A stretch of 36,280 bases of DNA from Alphaproteobacteria bacterium (GTDB lineage Bacteria > Pseudomonadota > Alphaproteobacteria > UBA2136 > UBA6156): assembly GCA_027483385.1 (NCBI GenBank), contig JAIXUT010000138.1, positions 1 through 36,280 on the forward strand, given 5' to 3'. The position numbers were made by a program, and so were the translations under genes. The first letter of the stretch is position 1. Each line of letters begins with the position of its first letter. This document shows, in pieces, positions 7,553 through 14,752 of this stretch. Under the pieces are notes generated by a model. It worked only from the letters and a program-made list of their open reading frames with translations, was not told where the DNA came from and made no database searches.

Positions 7553-8218
7553 ATGACCGCACAATTGCACATCGATACCCACCTGAAGACCAGCGAGCTA
7601 GAACGCTGTGCCGAGCTTTGCCGCATAGCCCTGCCCCGTGCCGAGGTGGCCATCACGCCGCAGCGCGAAGTGCAGCTTACTGTGGCGGTGACCGAACTCT
7701 ACGCCGCGCTGGCATGGCTCAAGGACGCCGAGGGACTCAAGTTTTCGCAGCTGATGGATGTGTGTGGCGTGGATTATTTGGCGTTCAACCCCGCCCAACC
7801 ACAACGCTTTGCAGTGGCCTACCACCTGCTTTCCCCAACCCAAAATCTGCGCGTACGGGTGAAGTGCTTTGTGGCGGAAGGGGAAAGCGTACCGAGCGTC
7901 GTAGCGCTCTGGCCTGCCGCCAACTGGTTCGAACGCGAGACCTACGACATGTATGGGATTGTGTTTGCGGGCCACCCTGATTTACGGCGGATTTTAACCG
8001 ACTACGACTTCATTGGCCACCCGCTGCGCAAGGATTTCCCATTGAACGGCCATGTAGAAGTGTACTACGATGCCGCCCAAGGCCGCGTGGCTTACAAGCC
8101 CGTGGATTTGCCCCAAGAACTGCGTAACTTCGACAGCGTAAGCAGCTGGAAAGGCTTGACTGGCAATACCCACTTGGCCGAAACCGATAACGTATTTGTG
8201 CGCGAGGAGTTTAAGTAA
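7553..8218 (+). CDS. nuoC: NADH-quinone oxidoreductase subunit C
   Basis: 30-kDa-type peripheral-arm subunit of complex I, 221 residues and separate from NuoD, as in Alphaproteobacteria and unlike the fused NuoCD of gammaproteobacteria. Signatures: LMDVCGVDYL (about residues 63-72), WPAANWFERETYDMYGIVF, HPDLRRILTDYDF and GHPLRKDFPLNGH. The start at 7553 is the first ATG after the nuoB stop; an earlier in-frame start lies inside nuoB and gives a non-homologous extension. The stop overlaps the next ATG by one base (TAATG), which starts a DUF1937 gene. Confidence 0.97.
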   Translation: MTAQLHIDTHLKTSELERCAELCRIALPRAEVAITPQREVQLTVAVTELYAALAWLKDAEGLKFSQLMDVCGVDYLAFNPAQPQRFAVAYHLLSPTQNLRVRVKCFVAEGESVPSVVALWPAANWFERETYDMYGIVFAGHPDLRRILTDYDFIGHPLRKDFPLNGHVEVYYDAAQGRVAYKPVDLPQELRNFDSVSSWKGLTGNTHLAETDNVFVREEFK

Positions 8219-8592
8219 TGGAGCCTAAGTTTTACCCGCTTGTGTTTATTGCTTCACCCGTTAGCCATCCTGATCAGAGTAAAGTAGCTGAACGCGTTGA
8301 AGCCGCTGCCAGGTTTGCAGCCTGGGTGTTTGAAAGAGAGCAAAAGAATGTTTTCCTAGCCGCGGTTGTTGATATGGGGTGGTCGAAATATTTATCAGGC
8401 CAAAAGTCTTTTGCGTGGTGGGAGTTGAATATGCAGATCTTTATGGTACCAGCCGAAGCTTGCTACGTGCTATGTTTAGAGGGCTGGGAAAAAAGTTCAG
8501 GAGTGGCTCTTGAATCAAAAGTGGCAAATAATTTAGGTAAACCAGTTCTTTACTATTATCAAACAGCCGATGGCTTTGAACGGAAAACATAA
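8218..8592 (+). CDS. DUF1937-like protein (nucleoside 2-deoxyribosyltransferase-like fold)
   Basis: The 124-residue product has the pattern of DUF1937, related to the nucleoside 2-deoxyribosyltransferase-like fold: an N-terminal strand and motif LVFIASPVSHPDQ (family ASPYSHP), an Arg/Glu-rich helix, a WWELN segment where the family has W-x-x-D, and the C-terminal CLEGWEKSSGVALESKVANN followed by GKPVLYYY. Usual members occur in phages and small operons and have no proven substrate. The central segment is shorter than in typical members. It starts inside the nuoC stop, and the carbinolamine dehydratase gene begins two bases after its stop. Codon use is more AT-rich than in nuoC. Confidence 0.7.
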   Translation: MEPKFYPLVFIASPVSHPDQSKVAERVEAAARFAAWVFEREQKNVFLAAVVDMGWSKYLSGQKSFAWWELNMQIFMVPAEACYVLCLEGWEKSSGVALESKVANNLGKPVLYYYQTADGFERKT

Positions 8593-8594
8593 TT

Positions 8595-8831
8595 ATGCCT
8601 TGGCAAGAACAAAACAATACGCTGGTACGTACCTGGATGTTTCCCGATTTCAGCACTGCTTGGGCCTTTGCCAGTCGTTGTGCTCTGGTCTGCGAAAAGC
8701 GCGACCACCACGCTGATATTCTGGTTGGCTGGGGCAAGGTGACTGTGACGACGACGACCCACGATGCTGGAAATAAAATTACCGAAAAAGATCATGCGTT
8801 AACGCAAGCGCTGGACGCACTTCATGGCTAA
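8595..8831 (+). CDS. pterin-4a-carbinolamine dehydratase family protein, short form
   Basis: This family dehydrates 4a-hydroxytetrahydrobiopterin (EC 4.2.1.96) or acts as a small accessory protein. The core is clear: the [10 protein letters not shown] helix, then [20 protein letters not shown] and [14 protein letters not shown]. The catalytic HH pair, the second His (THD) and the terminal T-x-x-D are in place, but the family's HHP has Ala instead of Pro. At 78 residues it lacks the usual first 15-20 residues, so it is a minimal form. Its stop lies eight bases inside nuoD, giving tight translational coupling. No phenylalanine hydroxylase is nearby, so the substrate is unknown. Confidence 0.82.
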   Translation: MPWQEQNNTLVRTWMFPDFSTAWAFASRCALVCEKRDHHADILVGWGKVTVTTTTHDAGNKITEKDHALTQALDALHG

Positions 8832-10104
8832 CCAAACCCGCACCCTCGAACTCACCCTCGGCGAAACGCTGGAGCGCGCGCAGGCCGTATTGGCACAAGC
8901 GCAAACGGCGCCGCAAACCGCGCCCGACCAACCCTTTACCCTGAACTTTGGCCCCCAGCATCCTTCGGCCCACGGCGTATTGCGTTTGGTATTGGAATTG
9001 GACGGCGAGGTGGTGACGAAGGCTGACCCGCACATTGGCCTGCTGCACCGCGGCACCGAAAAGCTGATTGAGCATAAAACCTACATTCAGGCGCTGCCGT
9101 ATTTTGATAGGTTGGATTATGTAAGCATGATGTGCCAAGAGCACGTCTGGTGCCTCGCCACCGAGAAATTGTTGGGCATTGGCCTGCCGCTGCGCGCGCA
9201 GTATATTCGGGTACTGTTTAGCGAGGTGACGCGGATTGCCAACCACCTGCTCTGGATTGGTTGCCATGCCTTGGATGTAGGCGCCATGGCGGTGTTTCTC
9301 TACGCGTTTAAGGAACGCGAGTTTACCATGGATTTTTACGAGGAAGTTTCGGGCGCGCGGATGCACGCCAACTACTTCCGGCCGGGTGGTGTGAACCGCG
9401 ACCTGCCGCAGGGCCTGACACGCAAGATTGGTAAGTGGAATGAGAACTTTAGCAAGCAGGTAATGCCGCTGCTGGAAGGGCTGCTGGATGAGAACCGCAT
9501 CTGGAAGCAGCGTACGGTGGGGATTGGCGTGGTGACGCCCGAAGAAGCGCAGGCATGGGGCTTTAGTGGCGCCATGCTGCGGGGCAGCGGCTTTGCCTGG
9601 GACTTGCGCAAATCCCAGCCCTACGAATGCTACGACCAATTAGAGTTTAATGTTCCCGTGGGTAAAAACGGCGACAGCTACGACCGCTACCTCTGCCGCA
9701 TGGCCGAAATGTACGAGAGCTGTAAGCTGATTACCCAATGTTTGGAACGCCTGGAAGGTGACCTGATGGGCCAGCCCGTGAAGATTGAAAACTACAAGAT
9801 TTCGCCGCCTTCACGGGGTGAGATGAAGGACAGCATGGAGGCGCTGATTCACCACTTTAAGTACTTTACCGAGGGCTTCCATGTGCCTGCGGGCGAGGTG
9901 TACGCCGCCATTGAAGCCCCCAAGGGCGAGATGGGCGTGTACTTGGTTTCGGAAGGCGGGCCCAAGCCCTGGCGAGCCAAAATCCGCGCCCCTGGCTACG
10001 CGCACTTGCAGGGCTTGGACTTTATGGCGCGCGGGCATTTATTGGCCGACGTCACAGCCATCATCGGCACGCAGGATATTGTGTTTGGGGAAATTGACCG
10101 ATGA
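8824..10104 (+). CDS. nuoD: NADH-quinone oxidoreductase subunit D
   Basis: 49-kDa-type subunit that, with NuoB, forms the quinone site of complex I. Signatures: [20 protein letters not shown] (quinone-site His), [41 protein letters not shown] and the C-terminal [16 protein letters not shown] ending DIVFGEIDR. The 426-residue length includes an N-terminal Ala/Gln-rich extension of about 35 residues before the conserved core. The start at 8824 overlaps the preceding stop by eight bases. The stop overlaps the start of a GNAT gene by four bases (ATGA). Confidence 0.97.
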   Translation: MANQTRTLELTLGETLERAQAVLAQAQTAPQTAPDQPFTLNFGPQHPSAHGVLRLVLELDGEVVTKADPHIGLLHRGTEKLIEHKTYIQALPYFDRLDYVSMMCQEHVWCLATEKLLGIGLPLRAQYIRVLFSEVTRIANHLLWIGCHALDVGAMAVFLYAFKEREFTMDFYEEVSGARMHANYFRPGGVNRDLPQGLTRKIGKWNENFSKQVMPLLEGLLDENRIWKQRTVGIGVVTPEEAQAWGFSGAMLRGSGFAWDLRKSQPYECYDQLEFNVPVGKNGDSYDRYLCRMAEMYESCKLITQCLERLEGDLMGQPVKIENYKISPPSRGEMKDSMEALIHHFKYFTEGFHVPAGEVYAAIEAPKGEMGVYLVSEGGPKPWRAKIRAPGYAHLQGLDFMARGHLLADVTAIIGTQDIVFGEIDR

Positions 10105-10517
10105 GAATTGAAAAAATAGAATATGAAGGCCAAATAAAAGAGTGGGTAATCAAAAATTTTGAAACCTATAATGCGAGCAAGGGCTTCGATTTACCAAAAA
10201 CCGATTTTTGTTATGCTTTGAAAGATGATAAAGGAACTTTAGTTGGTGTTGCTAAAGGTTCGCTGCAAGCAGCTTGGTTACATTTAAACGATTTAGTAGT
10301 TAGCGATGATTTGCGTGGACAAGGGCATGGAACGCAACTTTTAAAATTTATTGAAGATTTAGCAAAACAACATAACTGTCATGGTATTACTCTCAATACA
10401 TTAGGCTTTCAAGCGCCCGATTTTTATTTGCAGCATGGTTATGAAGAATATGCGAAGTTAGATAATTTTGGTGGCACACAAAAGCATTTTTTTAAGAAAG
10501 AATTAAAGAAGGATTAA
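10101..10517 (+). CDS. GNAT-family N-acetyltransferase
   Basis: A 138-residue acetyl-CoA-dependent acyltransferase of unknown substrate. The acetyl-CoA-binding motif A is visible as [20 protein letters not shown] (about residues 57-76, R-G-Q-G-x-G), followed by helix [11 protein letters not shown], the strand [20 protein letters not shown] and a C-terminal basic tail. It starts within the nuoD stop, and another inserted gene follows four bases after its own stop. The DNA is clearly AT-rich relative to nuoD (AAA, TTA and GAT codons), suggesting recent transfer. Confidence 0.85.
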   Translation: MRIEKIEYEGQIKEWVIKNFETYNASKGFDLPKTDFCYALKDDKGTLVGVAKGSLQAAWLHLNDLVVSDDLRGQGHGTQLLKFIEDLAKQHNCHGITLNTLGFQAPDFYLQHGYEEYAKLDNFGGTQKHFFKKELKKD

Positions 10518-10521
10518 CCTT

Positions 10522-10914
10522 ATGCCCCCCAAAAAACCTACCAAAATCCCAACCAAAGCCGCCACCTTTAAACCCGCGCCCGTTGCCACGCCGCGCTATG
10601 TAGCGCCTGCGCCGATGAAGGCCGAGCCGCTATCTGTTGCACCTGAGGCCGACGAAAGCTGGGAACTCGCCACCCGCTTTTGGTTTGCGCAGCTGTGGCG
10701 CACCATGTTGGTGGTGGTGCCCAGCAGCATTTTATTGCAACTGGTCCTGATTGCCCTGTTTACCAGCGTGGGCGAGCCTTCCCGCACCCAGCAACTGATT
10801 GTGATTGGCCTGACCTTGGCGCTTTCGGTATTTTTGCAGGTGGCCGTGCTGCGTTATATGCTGCGCAAAAAAGAGTTCAAGGGCTTTACATTCGGCTTAA
10901 AAAAGCGTGATTAA
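10522..10914 (+). CDS. small two-helix membrane protein between nuoD and nuoE
   Basis: I do not recognise a family. The 130-residue protein has a Lys/Pro/Ala-rich, probably cytoplasmic N-terminus (residues 1-45), two membrane helices (about 61-82 and 91-112) and a basic C-terminal tail (RYMLRKKEFKGF, ending KKRD). Topology is probably N-in, C-in with a short periplasmic loop. Base composition matches the nuo genes, unlike the GNAT gene before it, so this gene is older in the genome or came from a similar host. nuoE follows after 24 bases, one of the larger gaps in the operon. A role in complex I assembly or the membrane arm is conceivable but unsupported. Confidence 0.7.
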   Translation: MPPKKPTKIPTKAATFKPAPVATPRYVAPAPMKAEPLSVAPEADESWELATRFWFAQLWRTMLVVVPSSILLQLVLIALFTSVGEPSRTQQLIVIGLTLALSVFLQVAVLRYMLRKKEFKGFTFGLKKRD

Positions 10915-10938
10915 GGGTGCTAACAATAAATAAACCAC

Positions 10939-11580
10939 ATGCCCACCATTCGGATAAACTCGGCGCAATCAACAGGCCAAACCCCTAAGGCCACGGGGGC
11001 AAAGCTGGCTTGGAATAAGGCCGATACCGCGACCATTGCCGAGCTGATTGCCCGCTATCCCGCCGGCCAAAGCCGCAGCGCGGTCATCCCGCTGCTGCAT
11101 CTGGCCCAGCGGCGCTTTGGCGGTTGGCTGAGTGTGGACGCCATGCAGCTGGTGGCTGAAACGCTCGATTTGCCCTACATTCGGGTGTACGAGGTGGCGA
11201 GTTTTTACACCATGTTTAACTTGAAGCCCGTGGGGCAGCACCATTTGCAGGTGTGCACCAATTGCAGCTGCCTGATTCGGGGTTCGGATGGGATTTTGAA
11301 GGCCATTGAAGAAGAACTGCATATTACGGGCGGCCAAACCACCAAAGATGGTAAGTTTACGTTAACGGAAGTGGAGTGCCTCGGTGCCTGCGTGGCCGCG
11401 CCGATGTTGCAAGTTTCCGAAGCCGATGGCGCGATGCATTACGTGACGAACCTCGATGCCGCGAAAACCCGAGCTCTCATTCGTGCCCTGCAGAAGGATG
11501 ACGACGCGGCGCTGGGTAAGCTGGTGGATACCCCACCCGCCGCGCCCGACCCGATTACACCGACGAAGTATGCGGGGTAG
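10939..11580 (+). CDS. nuoE: NADH-quinone oxidoreductase subunit E
   Basis: 24-kDa-type subunit of the NADH-oxidising module, carrying the N1a [2Fe-2S] cluster. Signatures: ARYPAGQSRSAVIPLLHLAQ, PYIRVYEVASFYTMFN and the cluster motif VCTNCSCLIRGSD paired with EVECLGACVAAP. The first pair has the normal C-x4-C spacing with an additional Cys between the ligands, where many relatives have threonine (CTNTPC). The 213 residues include a Pro-rich C-terminal tail. The gene after it is a GIY-YIG protein, not nuoF. Confidence 0.96.
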   Translation: MPTIRINSAQSTGQTPKATGAKLAWNKADTATIAELIARYPAGQSRSAVIPLLHLAQRRFGGWLSVDAMQLVAETLDLPYIRVYEVASFYTMFNLKPVGQHHLQVCTNCSCLIRGSDGILKAIEEELHITGGQTTKDGKFTLTEVECLGACVAAPMLQVSEADGAMHYVTNLDAAKTRALIRALQKDDDAALGKLVDTPPAAPDPITPTKYAG

Positions 11581-11584
11581 GGGG

Positions 11585-12205
11585 ATGGCTGAAGTCGTTT
11601 ATATATTAATAAATCAGGCTATGCCAGGCTATGTAAAGATTGGCATGACGACACAAGATGATCTTGAAACACGGGTGCGTCAGCTTGATAACACCTCAGC
11701 ACCATTACCATTTGAGGTTTACTATGCGGCCAATGTTGTGAGTGCCCGTAAAACTGAAACGCTGCTTCACGATGCTTTTATGGACTACCGCGTACGCCCA
11801 AACCGTGAGTTTTTTGAGGTAGACCCAGCCCGCGTCACCTCGGCATTAAAGCTTGCGGAAATTGCTGATGTTACACCGTCACAAGATATCGTGAGCGATA
11901 ATGAAGATACCAAAGCTTTAGAAAAGGCCCGTGGCCGAGGAGCTACCTATAATTTTGAAATGATCGACGTTCCTGTCGGTGCCGAACTAAGCTTCATTCG
12001 TGATGAAACCATTAAGGTGCGCGTTATTTCTAAAAATCGCATTGAATATTTAGGTGAAGCTTACAGTCTTTCCGGTCTTGCCCTTAAAATCATGCAAGAG
12101 TGCTATGGTTGGCGCGCTAAGACTTTAAATGGTTGGCCTTATTGGGTTTATGATGGTGAATCGCTCTCAGCGAGGAGTCAGCGATTTGCGCAGGAGAGTC
12201 AGTAA
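11585..12205 (+). CDS. GIY-YIG (T5orf172/MUG113-type) protein with DUF4357/RAMA-like C-terminus
   Basis: A 206-residue protein with two parts. The N-terminal domain has the GIY-YIG-like pattern VVYILINQAMPGYVKIGMTT (about residues 4-23), then an Arg (VRQLDN) and a downstream helix, HDAFMDYRVRPNREFFEVDP, with the Glu expected for metal binding; this matches the T5orf172 branch of GIY-YIG nuclease-fold proteins. The C-terminal part (about 135-200) ends GWRAKTLNGWPYWVYDGESL, close to the NGWxFW pattern of DUF4357 or RAMA domains, which often accompany nuclease or methylase proteins. The start at 11585 follows TAGGGGG; upstream codons belong to nuoE. The stop overlaps nuoF by one base. Confidence 0.75.
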   Translation: MAEVVYILINQAMPGYVKIGMTTQDDLETRVRQLDNTSAPLPFEVYYAANVVSARKTETLLHDAFMDYRVRPNREFFEVDPARVTSALKLAEIADVTPSQDIVSDNEDTKALEKARGRGATYNFEMIDVPVGAELSFIRDETIKVRVISKNRIEYLGEAYSLSGLALKIMQECYGWRAKTLNGWPYWVYDGESLSARSQRFAQESQ

Positions 12206-13488
12206 TGCCTAAACTTACCCCCCAAGATCTCTGCTTCCCCAACCTGAATGGCGCAGGGGATTGGGGCATTCAAGGCTACCAAAAACGCGGTGGCTATGCG
12301 GGGCTGAAGGAATTGCTCACCACGCCGCAGGCCGTGCATATCCAGAAGCTGAAGGATTCCGCCCTGCGTGGGCGGGGCGGGGCGGGCTTCCCCACGGGGA
12401 TGAAATGGAGCTTTATGCCCCAGCCCACCCCCGAAAAGCCTTTATCCAAGCCCAGCTATTTGGTTTGCAACGCCGATGAAGGCGAGCCCGGCACCTGCAA
12501 GGACCGCGACATTTTGCGCTACGACCCGCACACCTTGGTGGAGGGCATGGTGGTGGGCTGCTACGTGCTGAACGCCAAAGTGGGCTACATTTACGTGCGC
12601 GGCGAGTATTACGATGAATCCAGCCGCCTCGTGCAGGCGATTGAAGAGGCGCGCAAGGCAGGCTTCGTGGGCAAAAATATTCTCGGCACGGGCGTGGATG
12701 TGGAGATTCATGTGCACCTCGGCGCCGGCGCCTACATTTGCGGCGAGGAAACAGCGTTGCTAGAAAGCTTGGAAGGCAAAAAAGGCCAGCCGCGCTTGAA
12801 GCCGCCGTTCCCTGCGGGGTTTGGCTTGTACGGCTGCCCGACCACGATTAACAATGTGGAAACCATTGCCCAAGTGGTGCCGATTCTCAAAAACCCGCTG
12901 GAATGGTGGACGCGCCATGGCCGCCCCAACAACCACGGCACCAAAATTTTCAGCATTTCGGGCAGCGTGAACAAGCCCGGCAATGTGGAAGCGCCGATGA
13001 GCATTCCGCTGCGTGAATTGATTGACGATTACTGCGGTGGCGTGATTGGCGGTTGGGAAAATTTACAGGCGGTCATCCCGGGCGGCAGCAGTACGCCGAT
13101 GCTGAACGCCGAGCAGGCGGGCCGCGTGCTGATGGATTTTGACGCGCTCAAGGCCGAAGGCACGGGCCTCGGCACCGCCGCCGTGGTGGTGATGAACAAG
13201 CAGGTAGATTTGCTGCGCGTGATGACCCGCATCAGCGCCTTCTATAAGCACGAATCCTGCGGCCAATGCACCCCCTGCCGCGAAGGCGTTGGGTGGGTCT
13301 ATCGCCTGATGGAGCGCCTCAGCCGCGGCGAGGGGAGCCTTGACGAGCTTGACCAACTGCAGGCCCTGACCAAAAAAATTGAAGGCCGTACCATCTGCGC
13401 CTTTGCCGATGGCGCCATGTGGCCCGTGCAGGGCACGATTAAGCACTTTCGGGGGCTGTTTGAGGAACGGATTCGGGCGGGGGGATAG
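12205..13488 (+). CDS. nuoF: NADH-quinone oxidoreductase subunit F
   Basis: 51-kDa-type subunit that binds NADH and FMN and holds the N3 [4Fe-4S] cluster, the electron entry of complex I. Signatures: LRGRGGAGFPTGMKW (glycine-rich nucleotide loop), NADEGEPGTCKDRDI, GAYICGEETALLESLEGKKG, and the cluster motif ESCGQCTPCREG with the more distal Cys in RTICAFADGAMW. The 427-residue length is standard. The start at 12205 shares a base with the preceding stop. An AT-rich gene of unknown type begins three bases after the stop. Confidence 0.97.
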   Translation: MPKLTPQDLCFPNLNGAGDWGIQGYQKRGGYAGLKELLTTPQAVHIQKLKDSALRGRGGAGFPTGMKWSFMPQPTPEKPLSKPSYLVCNADEGEPGTCKDRDILRYDPHTLVEGMVVGCYVLNAKVGYIYVRGEYYDESSRLVQAIEEARKAGFVGKNILGTGVDVEIHVHLGAGAYICGEETALLESLEGKKGQPRLKPPFPAGFGLYGCPTTINNVETIAQVVPILKNPLEWWTRHGRPNNHGTKIFSISGSVNKPGNVEAPMSIPLRELIDDYCGGVIGGWENLQAVIPGGSSTPMLNAEQAGRVLMDFDALKAEGTGLGTAAVVVMNKQVDLLRVMTRISAFYKHESCGQCTPCREGVGWVYRLMERLSRGEGSLDELDQLQALTKKIEGRTICAFADGAMWPVQGTIKHFRGLFEERIRAGG

Positions 13489-13491
13489 ATT

Positions 13492-13950
13492 ATGGCTACT
13501 GATTGGTATTATATTCTTGACAAATACGCTCCGTATATTTTGGGAGGAAGTTTATTCTATGTTCCTATATTATTACCAGAGAATCTAAATAACTATATTC
13601 AGCAGCCTTATTTAGTTTTTTTAGAAGTTTTCAAATGGCTTGCATCAGTTGCTTTAATATATATATTGGAAATAATTTTAATTATATTGTTTTTGTTGAT
13701 TAAATTAACTAACTTTATTTTCAAATTTAGATTTAAGTTTAATAAACATGAAAAATTTATTTTAAATGAATACTTAATTTATAATAAGCCAATCAAAATT
13801 ATTGAAAAAGATAAGTCAAACTATCTAAATATTTTTAATTCAAGTTTGTTTGAAACTCACTATAATGGATTTGCTTCAAAATATGAAATTTATCTTAATA
13901 GGACTTTGAAGAAAATTATACTGTTAAACAGATATTTATTATCAATATGA
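13492..13950 (+). CDS. very AT-rich hypothetical membrane protein between nuoF and nuoG
   Basis: No family recognised. The 152-residue protein starts MATDWYYILDKYAPYILGGS, with hydrophobic helices at about 13-28 and 48-76, followed by a Lys/Asn-rich cytoplasmic-like C-terminal half ending ILLNRYLLSI. Composition is extremely AT-rich (Ile, Asn, Lys, Phe and Leu by TTA/TTT/ATT/AAT) and stands out more sharply than any other gene here, strong evidence of foreign origin. The shift after about 13920 may be a frameshift: another frame stays open with similar composition through 14032. The start follows the nuoF stop by three bases, and the only purine-rich stretch before it is GGGGGATAG. Confidence 0.6.
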   Translation: MATDWYYILDKYAPYILGGSLFYVPILLPENLNNYIQQPYLVFLEVFKWLASVALIYILEIILIILFLLIKLTNFIFKFRFKFNKHEKFILNEYLIYNKPIKIIEKDKSNYLNIFNSSLFETHYNGFASKYEIYLNRTLKKIILLNRYLLSI

Positions 13951-14032
13951 TTGCCATCTTAATATACAAGTTCGACTTCCCAATACCTCTGAAAAGTATT
14001 GTGAACGTGATAAAGCTATAAAAAAACATCTC
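13929..14032 (+). pseudogene. AT-rich open segment that may be a frameshifted gene tail
   Basis: After the stop at 13950, the frame that enters the FkbM gene is open from about 13929. It encodes a plausible protein-like stretch containing RLPNTSEKYCERDKAIKKHL before the FkbM Met. Its AT-rich composition matches the preceding 152-aa gene, not FkbM. It could be the lost C-terminus of that gene after a frameshift near 13925, or the remnant of another inserted gene. I see no promoter here. Confidence 0.35.
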
Positions 14033-14743
14033 ATGTTCATCACCCTGCGCTCCCTCCTCACCCAACTAAAGCTGCTCTGCTGGCGGCCGAGTACCTATGC
14101 CCAAACAGGCGAGGATTTGATTTTGGAAGCCTTGTCTGGCGAACAAAAAATTACCAGCTATCTGGAATTGGGCGGCTGCCACCCCGTGTACCTTTCGGGC
14201 AGCTACAAGTTTTACAGGGCAGGGGCCAAGGGCGTGATTGTGGAGCCCAACCCATTGCTGGCGCGGCTGTATAAATTCTGGCGCCCGCGGGATGCCGTGG
14301 TGCAGGCGGCAATTGTGGCGAAACCACAAAATAGCATTACGTTTTATCGCTTCGTGGCGGCGACTCTCAACACCACCGATGCCGCTGAAGCCAAGCAGTT
14401 GGTGGCGCAGGGCTACCAGGCGTTGCCCACCATCACGGTGCCTGCGCTCACGCCCGAAGCTTTGCTGAAAAAACACTTTTCGCGCACGGCGCCCGATGTC
14501 CTGAGCCTCGATATTGAAGGTGGCGAAGATGCCATTTTAAGTGCCTGGCCCTGGGACAAGGCCAATGCCCGCCCGCGCTTTGTGGTGCTGGAAACGCTCA
14601 GCTACACCACGCGTACGCCCTATGTGGCGCGGATTAAGGCAATGGAAGCGCGCGGCTACCGCGTGGCGGCCAGCACGCATATCAATACTATTTTTGAACG
14701 CATTGAAGGCGCCAAGGTGGCCAAGGCCAAGCGCAAGGCGTAA
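14033..14743 (+). CDS. FkbM-family methyltransferase
   Basis: A 236-residue S-adenosylmethionine-dependent methyltransferase of the FkbM type, which usually O-methylates sugars, lipids or polyketides. Visible: the family opening YAQTGEDLILEAL (about residues 22-34), the SAM-binding strand SYLELGGCHPVYLSGSYKFY (42-61), the acidic loop IVEPNP (69-74) and the later DVLSLDIEGGEDAIL, the usual second motif. The C-terminus is Lys-rich. Base composition is like the nuo genes, in contrast to the AT-rich gene before it. No ribosome binding site is clear. nuoG starts nine bases after the stop. Substrate is unknown; no glycan cluster is adjacent. Confidence 0.82.
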   Translation: MFITLRSLLTQLKLLCWRPSTYAQTGEDLILEALSGEQKITSYLELGGCHPVYLSGSYKFYRAGAKGVIVEPNPLLARLYKFWRPRDAVVQAAIVAKPQNSITFYRFVAATLNTTDAAEAKQLVAQGYQALPTITVPALTPEALLKKHFSRTAPDVLSLDIEGGEDAILSAWPWDKANARPRFVVLETLSYTTRTPYVARIKAMEARGYRVAASTHINTIFERIEGAKVAKAKRKA

Positions 14744-14752
14744 ACCAAGCTT

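Noticed and set aside
8779-9639. 286-codon open frame on the minus strand across nuoD
   Set aside because: It mirrors the codon structure of nuoD, has no ribosome binding site, and its product is His/Arg-rich without family features.
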